A stretch of 23,465 bases of DNA from Mobilitalea sp. (GCA_029974875.1 JARKQP010000435.1:1-23465), one strand, 5' to 3'. Positions 13,693-21,485 are shown, counted from the stretch's first letter. Program-made: numbers and translations. The notes: a model not told the origin generated them from the letters alone.

Positions 13693-14853
13693 ATGGCGAT
13701 CATGGTAAAGAAGCTTTACAAAAATGGAACCTTCCTCTACAAGATGAATCTGGTAGCCGGACGGAACGGGCTCACGAACCTGGTACAATGGGTGCATATC
13801 ATTGAAGATGCAGAGGTCAGCGCGTTTCTGCACGGTCAGGAGCTGGTTTTTACAGCCGGAATTATGAACCGGGAAAAGGATTGGCTCTTAGGGTTTGCCA
13901 AAAGCCTATACGATGCGGGAGTAAGTGCCTTTGTCGTTAATATCGGTCCCCATACGAAAGAGATTACAAAAGAAGTGATTGAATTTTGTGATGAGGTAAA
14001 CCTGCCGCTGTTTACCATACCCTGGCAGACCCGGATGGTCGATATGACCAGGGATTTTTGCCTTAGGATAATGAACAATGACCATGTGGAAAGCAGCATG
14101 GCCACTACGATTAAAAATATTATTTTCAAGGTAGGTGATTTGGAAACCCAGATATTGCAGATGGAGCGGTATGGGTACCAAAGGGATGGGAATTTCAGCT
14201 TTGCCAGTATTTATGCGGTAGGCAGGGACGGTGTATACTCCCAGGAATACATGGATGTGTTGGCAAACTATGCGGAGAAGACGGCAAGGAGTATCCAGGA
14301 GCTGTACATTTCCTTCACCTACAAGGACTGTCTGATCCTTGTACTGGTGGACTATTCGGATGACGATATCAAGAATTTTGTTAAGGAATTTTTACGGGTA
14401 GTAAGGCCTGAAAAGTCGGAACACAGCCTTTCCATGGGGATCAGCTCGAACCAGCAGGGGATCTATAATCAGGATAAGAATTTTGAGAAAGCCTTGTCGG
14501 CGCTGGATATAGCCAGGAGGAAGAATGAGCTCTGCTGCTTCTATGATAAGCTGGATCTGTACCGGGTGCTTTATGCGGTCAGTGACAAATCTATCCTGCG
14601 CAGCTTCTATTATGATACTATTGGCAAGCTGGAGGCCTATGATGGCCATAATGGCACGGAGCTGCTGAAGCTTTTGCAGACCTACTTTGAAAATAACGCA
14701 AGCCTCCAGCTGGTATCCGAGAAGCTGTTCGTCCATCGCAATACCGTTACGAACCAGCTAAAAAAGATCAAAAGCGTCACCGGTTATAATCCATTGGAGC
14801 TGGATGACCGGGTGCAGCTTTACCTGGGCATGTTCATGAAGGATATGATATAG
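13693..14853 (+). CDS. PucR-family transcriptional regulator
   Basis: This 386-residue DNA-binding activator-type regulator has an N-terminal PucR ligand-sensing domain (about 1-125) and a C-terminal PucR-type helix-turn-helix (HTH_30, about 325-383) with SEKLFVHRNTVTNQLKKIKSVTG. The founding member PucR of B. subtilis controls purine catabolism; relatives often control nucleobase or amino-acid breakdown and sit beside their targets. Here it lies just upstream of the aminotransferase-dehydrogenase pair and the pyrimidine genes, which fits a role as their pyrimidine- or beta-alanine-responsive regulator. It could also control the pdu operon. The frame opens at TTG 13663, but ATG 13693 is preferred, with AGGTGA about 5-7 nt upstream. 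The target and effector are inferred only. Confidence 0.92.
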   Translation: MAIMVKKLYKNGTFLYKMNLVAGRNGLTNLVQWVHIIEDAEVSAFLHGQELVFTAGIMNREKDWLLGFAKSLYDAGVSAFVVNIGPHTKEITKEVIEFCDEVNLPLFTIPWQTRMVDMTRDFCLRIMNNDHVESSMATTIKNIIFKVGDLETQILQMERYGYQRDGNFSFASIYAVGRDGVYSQEYMDVLANYAEKTARSIQELYISFTYKDCLILVLVDYSDDDIKNFVKEFLRVVRPEKSEHSLSMGISSNQQGIYNQDKNFEKALSALDIARRKNELCCFYDKLDLYRVLYAVSDKSILRSFYYDTIGKLEAYDGHNGTELLKLLQTYFENNASLQLVSEKLFVHRNTVTNQLKKIKSVTGYNPLELDDRVQLYLGMFMKDMI

Positions 14854-14898
14854 ACCGGCACTTATGCATTTGCACAATCAGATTTGGGCGTATATCGG

Positions 14899-14927
14899 TT
14901 GATTTTATACCGGGCAGCAATTATAAT
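14899..14927 (+). promoter_or_regulatory. Sigma-A-type promoter of the aminotransferase-dehydrogenase operon
   Basis: The -35 TTGATT (14899-14904) and perfect -10 TATAAT (14922-14927) are 17 nt apart. Transcription would start near 14934, leaving a leader of about 110 nt. It is the best plus-strand promoter in the window. Confidence 0.82.
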
Positions 14928-14937
14928 AACCTCTAAC

Positions 14938-14983
14938 ATAAGGTGGTCAATAAATTTCAGTTATGTGGGATAAGGTGATCAAT
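14938..14983 (+). repeat. Direct repeat ATAAGGTG[G/A]TCAAT in the aminotransferase leader
   Basis: ATAAGGTGGTCAAT (14938-14951) and ATAAGGTGATCAAT (14970-14983) match at 13 of 14 positions and are 32 bp apart, close to three helical turns. They lie just after the predicted transcription start. They may be operator half-sites for the adjacent PucR-type regulator, or elements of a leader RNA; the first copy overlaps ACATAA, which can pair with TTATGT (14960-14965). Confidence 0.6.
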
Positions 14984-14990
14984 GGATAAT

Positions 14991-15030
14991 AGCAGCAATG
15001 GGGCAGTTAATTTCCCGTGCTGCTTTTTTT
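14991..15030 (+). terminator. Leader terminator (attenuator) before the aminotransferase gene
   Basis: AGCAGCA (14991-14997) pairs with TGCTGCT (15018-15024), with GGG/CCC inside, followed by seven to eight Ts. It lies downstream of the promoter and immediately before AAGGAGG (15031-15037), the ribosome site of the aminotransferase. It would therefore stop transcription before the gene unless an antiterminating event occurs. I cannot define the antiterminator by eye. Confidence 0.75.
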
Positions 15031-15045
15031 AAGGAGGAAAATGCT

Positions 15046-16371
15046 ATGCAGGGCAATACGATCAAGAGCAAGCTGGTGCAATATAATTTACAATCCTGGA
15101 GTAAGCAAAGGAATATTAACCCGATTCCTGTAGAAAAGGCAGAGGGAATTTATTTCTGGGATTATGAGGGGGAACGTTATACGGATATGTCTTCCCAGTT
15201 GGTTAATATGAACCTGGGATTTGGAAATAAAGCAATAGGGGATGCAATTAAGGAACAGGTTGACCAATACTGCTACATCGGCCCCTCCTATGGTGCCGGT
15301 TCCAGGGCAGAGCTTGCAGAAAAAATCATCAGCCTGATGCCGGACAGCATGGGAAAGGTGTTCTTTACGAATGCCGGTGCGGAAGCCAATGAAAATGCGG
15401 TGAAAATTGCAAGGCTGTACACAGGCCGCAATAAGGTAATGAGCAGATACCGCAGCTATCATGGTTCCTCCTTCGGTTCCGGTAACCTGACAGGGGAACC
15501 CAGAAGATATCCCTTGGAGCCTGGTATTCCAGGTTTCATCAAGTTCTTTGATCCCTATCTCTACAGGGAAGCAATTGAATTTCCTTCGGAGGAAGCTGCG
15601 ACGGGGTATTATCTCACTAAGCTTGAGGAGCAGATTGTATATGAAGGGGCAACCTCCATAGCGGCCATTGTATTGGAGACCATCACCGGCTCCAATGGAA
15701 TCATCATCCCACCGGAGGGATATCTGCCGGGCGTGAGAAAAATCTGTGACAAGTATGGAATTTTGATGGTCTGTGATGAGGTTATGACCGGATGGTGCCG
15801 TACCGGTAAAATGTTTGCCTTTGAGAACTTTGATGTGGTACCTGACCTGGTGACCTTTGCAAAGGGCGTAACCTGCGGATATGTTCCGCTGGGCGGCGTA
15901 GTCGTGAGCAGGAAGATTGCGGAGTATTTTGATGACAACCTCCTGTCCTGCGGTCTGACCTACAGCGGGCATCCGCTGGCCTGTGCCGCAGGCGTGGCAT
16001 GCATCAGGTATTATGAGGAGGCAGATGTCTTAAGCAATGTGAATAAGGTTGGCAAGACTTTAGGAGAAAAATTGGAGGAGCTGAAGGAGAAGCACCCGAG
16101 TGTGGGGGATGTCCGTTATATCGGCCTGTTCTCGGCGGTCGAGCTGGTGAAGGATAAGACTACGAGGGAGCCCCTGGTTCCTTACGGAAAGGATCCGGAG
16201 GGAATCATGGGGAAGGTGCTTGGAAAGCTGAAGGCCAGAAGATTCATGACCTATACCCATGAAAATATGATTCTGGTGGCACCTCCGCTTATTATCACGG
16301 AGGAGCAGCTGGTAGAGGAATTAGCAAAGCTGGATGAGGTACTGTCGGAGGTAGATGAGGAATTTTTATAA
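15046..16371 (+). CDS. Class III PLP-dependent aminotransferase (likely beta-alanine or taurine type)
   Basis: This 441-residue omega-aminotransferase moves an amino group from a terminal amine to a keto acid (pyruvate or 2-oxoglutarate). Fold-type I features are seen: FFTNAGAEANENAVKIAR (PLP phosphate region), CDEVMTGW with Asp244 contacting the pyridine nitrogen, and FAKGVTCGYVPLGG with the Schiff-base Lys273. The N-terminal SWSKQRNINPIPVEKAEG and GIYFWDYEGERY resemble taurine:2-oxoglutarate aminotransferases and their beta-alanine relatives. Next to pyrimidine genes, beta-alanine to malonic semialdehyde is the likelier reaction; taurine to sulfoacetaldehyde is the main alternative. The ATG at 15046 has AAGGAGG 8 nt upstream; the in-frame start at 14998 lies inside the attenuator and is rejected. 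It is followed after 15 nt by the dehydrogenase, presumably co-transcribed. Confidence 0.9.
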   Translation: MQGNTIKSKLVQYNLQSWSKQRNINPIPVEKAEGIYFWDYEGERYTDMSSQLVNMNLGFGNKAIGDAIKEQVDQYCYIGPSYGAGSRAELAEKIISLMPDSMGKVFFTNAGAEANENAVKIARLYTGRNKVMSRYRSYHGSSFGSGNLTGEPRRYPLEPGIPGFIKFFDPYLYREAIEFPSEEAATGYYLTKLEEQIVYEGATSIAAIVLETITGSNGIIIPPEGYLPGVRKICDKYGILMVCDEVMTGWCRTGKMFAFENFDVVPDLVTFAKGVTCGYVPLGGVVVSRKIAEYFDDNLLSCGLTYSGHPLACAAGVACIRYYEEADVLSNVNKVGKTLGEKLEELKEKHPSVGDVRYIGLFSAVELVKDKTTREPLVPYGKDPEGIMGKVLGKLKARRFMTYTHENMILVAPPLIITEEQLVEELAKLDEVLSEVDEEFL

Positions 16372-16386
16372 AAAGGGGGACACTGA

Positions 16387-17538
16387 ATGGCGTTTCAGTT
16401 TATATTACCGGATAAAGTGATATTTGGAACAGATGCATTAAGTGCCAGTGAAGCGGCAATTAAGGAGCAGGGGAAGAAGGCATTGATTGTAACCGGAAAA
16501 ATTATTACAAAATCAGGCATTGTCAGTATACTAACCGGTTATCTGGAGCAATGGGGCCTTAAATATGAGGTATTCAATGATATTACCGGAGAACCGACGG
16601 TAGAAATGATTGAAGCCGGGGTAAGGGCCTATCGGGAAGCAGGCTGTGATTTCCTGATTGGAATTGGAGGAGGGAGTCCCCTGGACAGTGCAAAGGCTAT
16701 CGCAGCTATGACTGTTCTGCCGGGAACAATCGCTGAGTACATGGGCAAGGAAATCAAAGGTAAATTCCCTCCGGCCGTACTCATTCCCACCACTGCCGGG
16801 ACCGGGTCGGAAGCAACCAAATTCACGATAATCACAGATAACCGGAAGAACATAAAAATGCTGCTAAAGGGTGATGACCTCCTGCCGGAGGTAGCAATCC
16901 TGGATCCATCCTTAACCATGACGGCGCCGGCATCTATCACAGCAGCAACGGGTATGGATGCCCTGACCCACGCGGTGGAGGCCTATACCTCAAGAAAGGG
17001 TAATACCCTCACCGATATCTGTGCGTTATCCGCTATCAGGCGTATCTTCCGTTATCTTCCGAAGGCATATGTGGACGGCAGTGACAGGAAGGCGAGGGAG
17101 GAGCTGCAGATCGCAGCCTATGAAGCGGGTGTTTGCATCAACAATGCATCAGTTACCCTGGTGCACGGCATGAGCAGACCCATTGGTGCACTGTTTCATG
17201 TACCCCATGGCATATCCAATGCCATGCTGATTGTGGAATGCCTGTCCTTTGCCCTGGATGGGTGCTATGAGCGGTTCGCAGCCATGGCACGGGCCATCGG
17301 TCCGGTAGAGGAGGATACCAGTGAGGAAGCGGCAGCGGAGACCTTTATTGAGGCCCTGGCGTCAATTTGCAGAGTGTGCCGGATCCCTACCCTTGCGGAA
17401 TATGGTATTAAGAAAGAGGACTTTGATGCTTTGATACCTAAGATGGCGGAGGATGCCATGGCAAGCGGAAGTCCGGGCAATACCATCAAGCCGGTGGATA
17501 AGGATGCATTAATTAAGATATACCGGCGGCTATGGTAA
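16387..17538 (+). CDS. Iron-containing (group III) alcohol dehydrogenase, likely aldehyde reductase
   Basis: This 383-residue enzyme reduces an aldehyde with NAD(P)H. It shows the nucleotide-binding GGGS (94-97) within IGIGGGSPLDSAKA, and the four metal ligands Asp191, His195, His260 and His274 in GMDALTHAVEAY, HGMSRPIGALFHVPHG. Length is typical. AGGGGG lies 8 nt before the ATG, and the gene follows the aminotransferase by 15 nt. The pairing suggests it removes the semialdehyde made by its partner: malonic semialdehyde to 3-hydroxypropionate in pyrimidine breakdown, or sulfoacetaldehyde to isethionate if the partner acts on taurine. The same family includes 1,3-propanediol dehydrogenase, so it might also reduce 3-hydroxypropanal made by the upstream dehydratase. 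Substrate is inference. Confidence 0.92.
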   Translation: MAFQFILPDKVIFGTDALSASEAAIKEQGKKALIVTGKIITKSGIVSILTGYLEQWGLKYEVFNDITGEPTVEMIEAGVRAYREAGCDFLIGIGGGSPLDSAKAIAAMTVLPGTIAEYMGKEIKGKFPPAVLIPTTAGTGSEATKFTIITDNRKNIKMLLKGDDLLPEVAILDPSLTMTAPASITAATGMDALTHAVEAYTSRKGNTLTDICALSAIRRIFRYLPKAYVDGSDRKAREELQIAAYEAGVCINNASVTLVHGMSRPIGALFHVPHGISNAMLIVECLSFALDGCYERFAAMARAIGPVEEDTSEEAAAETFIEALASICRVCRIPTLAEYGIKKEDFDALIPKMAEDAMASGSPGNTIKPVDKDALIKIYRRLW

Positions 17539-17564
17539 AAAAGTTAGTTGGATTCAAAATTTAC

Positions 17565-17601
17565 AACGGCGTAAAGCAAAATGCTTTAACGCCGTTTTTT
17601 C
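17565..17601 (+). terminator. Intrinsic terminator after the alcohol dehydrogenase gene
   Basis: AACGGCGTAAAGCA (17565-17578) pairs with TGCTTTAACGCCGTT (17582-17596) over 14 bp with one bulged A and a 3-nt loop, followed by a run of Ts to 17600. It is strong and separates the aminotransferase unit from the transporter unit. Confidence 0.92.
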
Positions 17602-17615
17602 AGTACGTGCGGTGT

Positions 17616-17697
17616 GGGAGGTCGGCTAATCAATTAATGGTTAGCCTCCTACCCGATATATTAGCCCGAAATAATAATTTTAGAGAAAGGGGTAGGA
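17616..17697 (+). promoter_or_regulatory. Regulatory region before the transporter operon: inverted repeat, possible promoter and SD-pairing segment
   Basis: GGGAGG-tc-GGCTAA (17616-17629) pairs with TTAGCC-TCC (17641-17649) and CCC (17652-17654). TCCTACCC (17647-17654) is also fully complementary to GGGTAGGA (17690-17697), which overlaps the ribosome site of the ATPase gene, so a translational on/off switch is possible. Alternatively TTAATG (17634-17639) and TATATT (17657-17662), 17 nt apart, form a weak promoter and GGCTAA...TTAGCC is a DNA operator over its -35. The sequence alone does not choose between these. Confidence 0.5.
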
Positions 17698-17699
17698 AT

Positions 17700-18527
17700 A
17701 TGAATGTTGCGGAGAGACAGGAAACTATTTGCGTGAAGGAAATGGATGATTATAGAAAAATGGTGGAGATCTCGGTTGAAAATCTGGGAGTGAGCTTTGC
17801 GGATAAGGAGGGAGGGGCACCTGTTGTAGCATTAAAGGATATCAACCTGGAAATTATGCAGGGTGAATTTATTTCATTGTTAGGACCCTCCGGCTGCGGA
17901 AAGACAACGTTACTCCGTACAATTGCCGACCTGCAGCAGCCCACCGGCGGAAGGATATCCATAAGAGGGGAATCCCCAAGGGAGATCAGGCTTCAGAAAA
18001 AATACGGAATGGTATTCCAAAATCCGGTGCTATATGAATGGAGAACCGTAAGAAGAAATGTATGTATGCCGATGGAAATGATGGGAATCCCCAGGCGGGA
18101 AAGAACAGCCAGAGTAACTAAAATGCTGGAATTGGTCGGGTTAATGGAATTTGGTAAGAAATATCCCCATGAGCTTAGCGGCGGTATGCAGCAGAGAGTT
18201 GGCATTGCGAGGGCGCTGGCAATACGGCCGGAGATTTTACTCATGGATGAGCCGTTTTCGGCACTCGATGAATTTACGAAGGAGAAGCTGCATGAGGATT
18301 TACTCCGGATATGGAAAAAGACGAATAAGACAATCCTGTTTGTAACCCACAACATCCAGGAGGCGGTATTTTTATCAGACCGGGTGGTAGTATTGTCCCC
18401 GCATCCCGGCAGGGTATCTGCCATCGTTGATATTAACCTGGAAAGGCCGAGAGACATCTCCATCAAAAGCTCACCGGAGTTTAATACCCTGGTTACCAAG
18501 GTGAGAAACAGCTTTGAGGGGGTATAA
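17700..18527 (+). CDS. ABC transporter ATP-binding protein (SsuB/TauB/ThiZ-like)
   Basis: This 275-residue cytoplasmic ATPase powers the importer encoded by the next three genes. Walker A GPSGCGKT (62-69), Q-loop VFQNP (105-109), signature LSGGMQQR (159-166), Walker B ILLMDEP (179-185) and the switch histidine in FVTHN are all present. It is of the nitrate/taurine/sulfonate/pyrimidine-precursor class. The ATG at 17700 lies 7 nt after AAAGGGG; the frame is open further upstream to 17532, but that would run through the terminator at 17565-17601. The permease gene follows after 3 nt. Substrate is judged from the neighbouring dihydropyrimidinase and PreA: probably a pyrimidine base or relative. 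Confidence 0.93.
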   Translation: MNVAERQETICVKEMDDYRKMVEISVENLGVSFADKEGGAPVVALKDINLEIMQGEFISLLGPSGCGKTTLLRTIADLQQPTGGRISIRGESPREIRLQKKYGMVFQNPVLYEWRTVRRNVCMPMEMMGIPRRERTARVTKMLELVGLMEFGKKYPHELSGGMQQRVGIARALAIRPEILLMDEPFSALDEFTKEKLHEDLLRIWKKTNKTILFVTHNIQEAVFLSDRVVVLSPHPGRVSAIVDINLERPRDISIKSSPEFNTLVTKVRNSFEGV

Positions 18528-18530
18528 GGA

Positions 18531-19364
18531 ATGAAAAAAATTCTTACCTCTAATAAAATGGTAACCTTTGTCTGGGTGCTTGGCTTAATCGGAGTATGGG
18601 AGATCGGAGCAACCGTAATTGCACAGTCAAAACGGACGCCTGAAAATGTTCTTCCCCACCTTTATCAGATTGTACAGTCCGTCATAAGCGATAAATTAAT
18701 CAACAGTACGCAGACCGCATTGCAGATTGTATTAAGCAATGCCGGTATTACCTTGCTCCGTGCCCTGATCGGCTTTCTGGCCGGTATTGTGATCGGCTTT
18801 ATCCTGGCCTTCTTCATGAGCATGTTTAGGCCGGTGGAGAAGATCTTTTTCCCCTACCTGATGATTATACAGATGATTCCGATTCTGGGTATGGCACCGA
18901 TTATCCTGGCAGTTACAAAGGATATCGACAGCAGCCGTATTGTAATCGCAGCTATCCTTACCTTCTACCCGGTCGCCACCAATACCCTTGCGGGCTTTAA
19001 GGCAGTGGAAAAGGAGAAGCGGGAGATGATGTATTCTGTCTCGGCTACAAACTTCCAGATTTATAGCAAGCTTATGGTTCCCTTCTGCATGCCGTATTTT
19101 TTCACAGGTCTTAAGATAGCGGCACCGATGGCAATTACGGCCTCCATTTTAGTTGATACCCTGCAGGGGGGCGGAGGACTTGGCACTATGCTGTCCCAAT
19201 CCTTAAAGCATGCAATGTCAATTTATGTATTCTGGCAGATCGTATTCTTCAGTGCAATCATCGGAATTCTAAGCTATTACCTGATGGTGGTTATCGAAAA
19301 TCTGCTGTCACCCTACAAGCGGATTAAGAAAGCGAAGAAGGGGGTGGGTGAGGATGGAAACTAA
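18531..19364 (+). CDS. ABC transporter permease, first of two (SsuC/ThiX-like)
   Basis: This 277-residue inner-membrane permease has about six hydrophobic helices (for example WVLGLIGVWEIGATVI near residue 14, LLRALIGFLAGIVIGFILAFF, MVVIENLLS near the end). An EAA-type coupling loop, SATNFQIYSKLMVPFCMPYFFTGL, meets the ATPase. GGGGG lies 8 nt before the ATG. It overlaps the second permease gene by 11 nt. Two different permease genes imply a heterodimeric channel, whereas SsuC/TauC-type importers usually have one permease gene acting as a homodimer. Confidence 0.91.
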   Translation: MKKILTSNKMVTFVWVLGLIGVWEIGATVIAQSKRTPENVLPHLYQIVQSVISDKLINSTQTALQIVLSNAGITLLRALIGFLAGIVIGFILAFFMSMFRPVEKIFFPYLMIIQMIPILGMAPIILAVTKDIDSSRIVIAAILTFYPVATNTLAGFKAVEKEKREMMYSVSATNFQIYSKLMVPFCMPYFFTGLKIAAPMAITASILVDTLQGGGGLGTMLSQSLKHAMSIYVFWQIVFFSAIIGILSYYLMVVIENLLSPYKRIKKAKKGVGEDGN

Positions 19365-20163
19365 GAAGCATTTCAGAATAACAAAGCAGTCCCTGAGCAC
19401 CATCCTATACCCTGTCCTATTTGGTATACTGGTTGCGGTTCTTTGGCAGACGCAAATTTTGCATAGGCTCATCGGGGCGGATACCTTCACCTTACCGCTG
19501 CCAGGAAGAATTTTTAACATTATTTCAGATAATGTACCGGGAATCATGGCAAATGTGCGGGCAACAGTAACCGTTGCGCTGGGAGGGCTGGTATTAGGGT
19601 CTGTGCTTGGATATTTACTGGCAGTCCTGGCGACCATGTTTCCAAAATGGGGTGCCGGCGGACTAACGGTGGTTTCCGCCTTTAATGCAATACCGATTAT
19701 CGCCATTGCCCCGATTTTAAATAACCTGACAAAGGATTTTAGCAAGGATCCAAACACCCGGAGTATGCTGGCTAAAATGCTGGTCGTAATGATTACGTGT
19801 ATTGTGTCTATGAGCATCAATGCTTACCGGGGGTTCACGGAGCTAAAGCCATTTTCCCTCGATCTGATGACATCCTATGCGGCGGGTAAAGCAACAGTTT
19901 TCTTTAAACTGCGGATACCCAACAGTATACCCTATATATTCACTGCCCTCAGGGTCAGTGTTCCGGGCAGTGTCATCAGCGCGCTGGTAAGTGAGTATTT
20001 TGCTGAATATATCATCGGCGTGGGACGCCAGATCCGTGAAAATATCGTGCTGGCGCAGTATGCAACGGCGTGGGCGTATATTACAGTGGCCTGTGCCATC
20101 GGAATTATCATGTATGTGATTCTTCTGGTTGTGGAAGGTATTTTGTTGAAAGGACGCCGGTAA
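19354..20163 (+). CDS. ABC transporter permease, second of two
   Basis: This 269-residue membrane permease is related to but clearly different from the first. Its hydrophobic helices include LYPVLFGILVAVLW and AYITVACAIGIIMYVILLVVEG, and its coupling loop reads SYAAGKATVFFKLRIPNSIPYIFTAL. The in-frame GTG at 19348 is possible, but the ATG at 19354 has GGGGG 9 nt upstream and is preferred. It overlaps the end of the first permease by 11 nt, indicating coupled translation. After its stop, 69 nt with a palindrome AACAATTGTT (20195-20204) and a strong AAAGGAGG lead to the lipoprotein gene. Confidence 0.91.
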   Translation: METKKHFRITKQSLSTILYPVLFGILVAVLWQTQILHRLIGADTFTLPLPGRIFNIISDNVPGIMANVRATVTVALGGLVLGSVLGYLLAVLATMFPKWGAGGLTVVSAFNAIPIIAIAPILNNLTKDFSKDPNTRSMLAKMLVVMITCIVSMSINAYRGFTELKPFSLDLMTSYAAGKATVFFKLRIPNSIPYIFTALRVSVPGSVISALVSEYFAEYIIGVGRQIRENIVLAQYATAWAYITVACAIGIIMYVILLVVEGILLKGRR

Positions 20164-20232
20164 AGGCGGATTCAACTGAAATATAAAGTTAGTTAACAAT
20201 TGTTCAATCATTTATTAAAGGAGGATTATTTT

Positions 20233-21408
20233 ATGAAAAAACTGTCTAAGCTTTTGTCCTTGTTATTGATCCTAACATTAGTAGCTTCTATGTTAGCCGC
20301 CTGTGGAACTGCCGGTAAGGAGAGCACTACCGGCCCAGGGGTTACCCAGGCACCGGAGGCAACAACCCCCGCTGAGGATGCTGATACCACAGCTCCTGAA
20401 TCCGAGGGTCAATACTACAGCGCTGATGCAAGCCCAGAAGACGTAATTAAAGATGCGGCATCCAAAGGCCAGGTCGGTAATTGGGGACTCGGCAACGAAT
20501 ATGAGATCCAGGCCTTATTAGCAAAGTACGGCCAGCCTACCACCTTCCTGAGCCAGGCCTTTGATATGGATGGCTTTGACGATGATTCCATCCTGTTGGC
20601 ATCAGCCATGACTTACAATGAACTGGGTCTGGTAAAGAACAGCTATGATGGTGGCTATGGTTATGGAGATGCTGTTAAAACCGTTGATATGAATGATGAG
20701 GGTGTAGCAATGCTGGAGGATAATATCTTCTGTACCAGGGCATTTGCAGAGGCAAATCCTGAGACCGTGAAAGCATTCATTTATGCCTCAATGAAGGGCT
20801 GGGAATATGCCTGCGCAAATCCTGATGAAGCGGCAGAGATTGTATTTAAATACGGTTCCTCTGTTTCTACCGACCATCAGAAATACATGGCAGGTGAGGT
20901 CAAGAAGCTTGTAGAAACAGATACCACCGGAGCTACAGTAACCAATTATGGCAACATGGATGACACAGCCTTACAGCAGACCCTGGATTTGGCAAAGCAG
21001 TACATCCAGCTGTCTGATTCTGTGGCGGCAGACAAATTAAAGTCATTTACCTTAGATAATATCAGGGATGCTTCCTACTGGGACAAAGCCATGGCATCTG
21101 ATGGGGAATTCTCACCGGAGAAGACGGATATATCCATCCAGTTAAAATGGCTGCCCCAGGCACAGTTCATGGGCTACTATGTGGCACTGGAAAAGGGTTA
21201 TTATAGCGAGGCTGGCTTAAATGTCACCATCGTTCCCGGAGGCGGTGATATTGCAGAAACGACTGCAGTAAATAATGCACAGGTGGATTTTGGCGTAACC
21301 TGGGTATCCAATCTGATTGCAGCTAATGCCGGTGGTATGGATTTAGTGGAGGTTTCCCAGGTATACCAAAGATCCGGCTTAGTGTTGGTCTACAAAATTA
21401 ATCAATAA
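20233..21408 (+). CDS. NMT1/THI5-like substrate-binding lipoprotein with circularly permuted order
   Basis: This is a 391-residue binding protein of the importer. A lipoprotein signal ends at LAAC (Cys24), followed by a T/P/E-rich linker (about 25-64). Residues about 65-286 correspond to the middle and C-terminal part of NMT1/THI5-like proteins: SPEDVIKDAASKGQVGNWGLGNEYE, ASAMTYNELGLV, FCTRAFAEANPETVKAF. Residues about 298-391 correspond to their usual N-terminal third: ISIQLKWLPQAQFMGYYVA, KGYYSEAGLNVTIVPGGGD, VDFGVTWVSNLIAA, VYQRSGLVLVYK. In ordinary members LKWLPQAQF follows the signal peptide. A full complement is present in the order B-A, so this looks like a circular permutation rather than a truncation. 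It starts with ATG 20233 behind AAAGGAGG. Ligand probably a pyrimidine or related ring. Confidence 0.9.
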   Translation: MKKLSKLLSLLLILTLVASMLAACGTAGKESTTGPGVTQAPEATTPAEDADTTAPESEGQYYSADASPEDVIKDAASKGQVGNWGLGNEYEIQALLAKYGQPTTFLSQAFDMDGFDDDSILLASAMTYNELGLVKNSYDGGYGYGDAVKTVDMNDEGVAMLEDNIFCTRAFAEANPETVKAFIYASMKGWEYACANPDEAAEIVFKYGSSVSTDHQKYMAGEVKKLVETDTTGATVTNYGNMDDTALQQTLDLAKQYIQLSDSVAADKLKSFTLDNIRDASYWDKAMASDGEFSPEKTDISIQLKWLPQAQFMGYYVALEKGYYSEAGLNVTIVPGGGDIAETTAVNNAQVDFGVTWVSNLIAANAGGMDLVEVSQVYQRSGLVLVYKINQ

Positions 21409-21485
21409 TTAGAGAAAGAAACAAGTGTTCCTGAAAGGATTATTGAAAGCCATCAACTGGCGCTGGCAGCTTTCTTAGGGAAGGA

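Noticed and set aside
13452..13703. Minus-strand 83-codon repetitive frame
   Set aside because: It is the reading of the 14-bp tandem array; the repeat period produces an open frame without any start signal.
15046..17538. Taurine-to-isethionate pair (taurine aminotransferase plus sulfoacetaldehyde reductase)
   Set aside because: Sequence alone permits it, but dihydropyrimidinase and PreA nearby and absence of sulfonate-specific genes favour beta-alanine; kept as the main alternative.
17532..17699. Extended N-terminus of the ABC ATPase from 17532
   Set aside because: It would translate through a strong terminator stem; the ATG at 17700 has an SD and fits the family.
20425..21408. Two fused partial binding proteins (tandem truncated copies) instead of a permutation
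   Set aside because: No segment is present twice and together the parts make exactly one complete domain, so permutation is the simpler reading.
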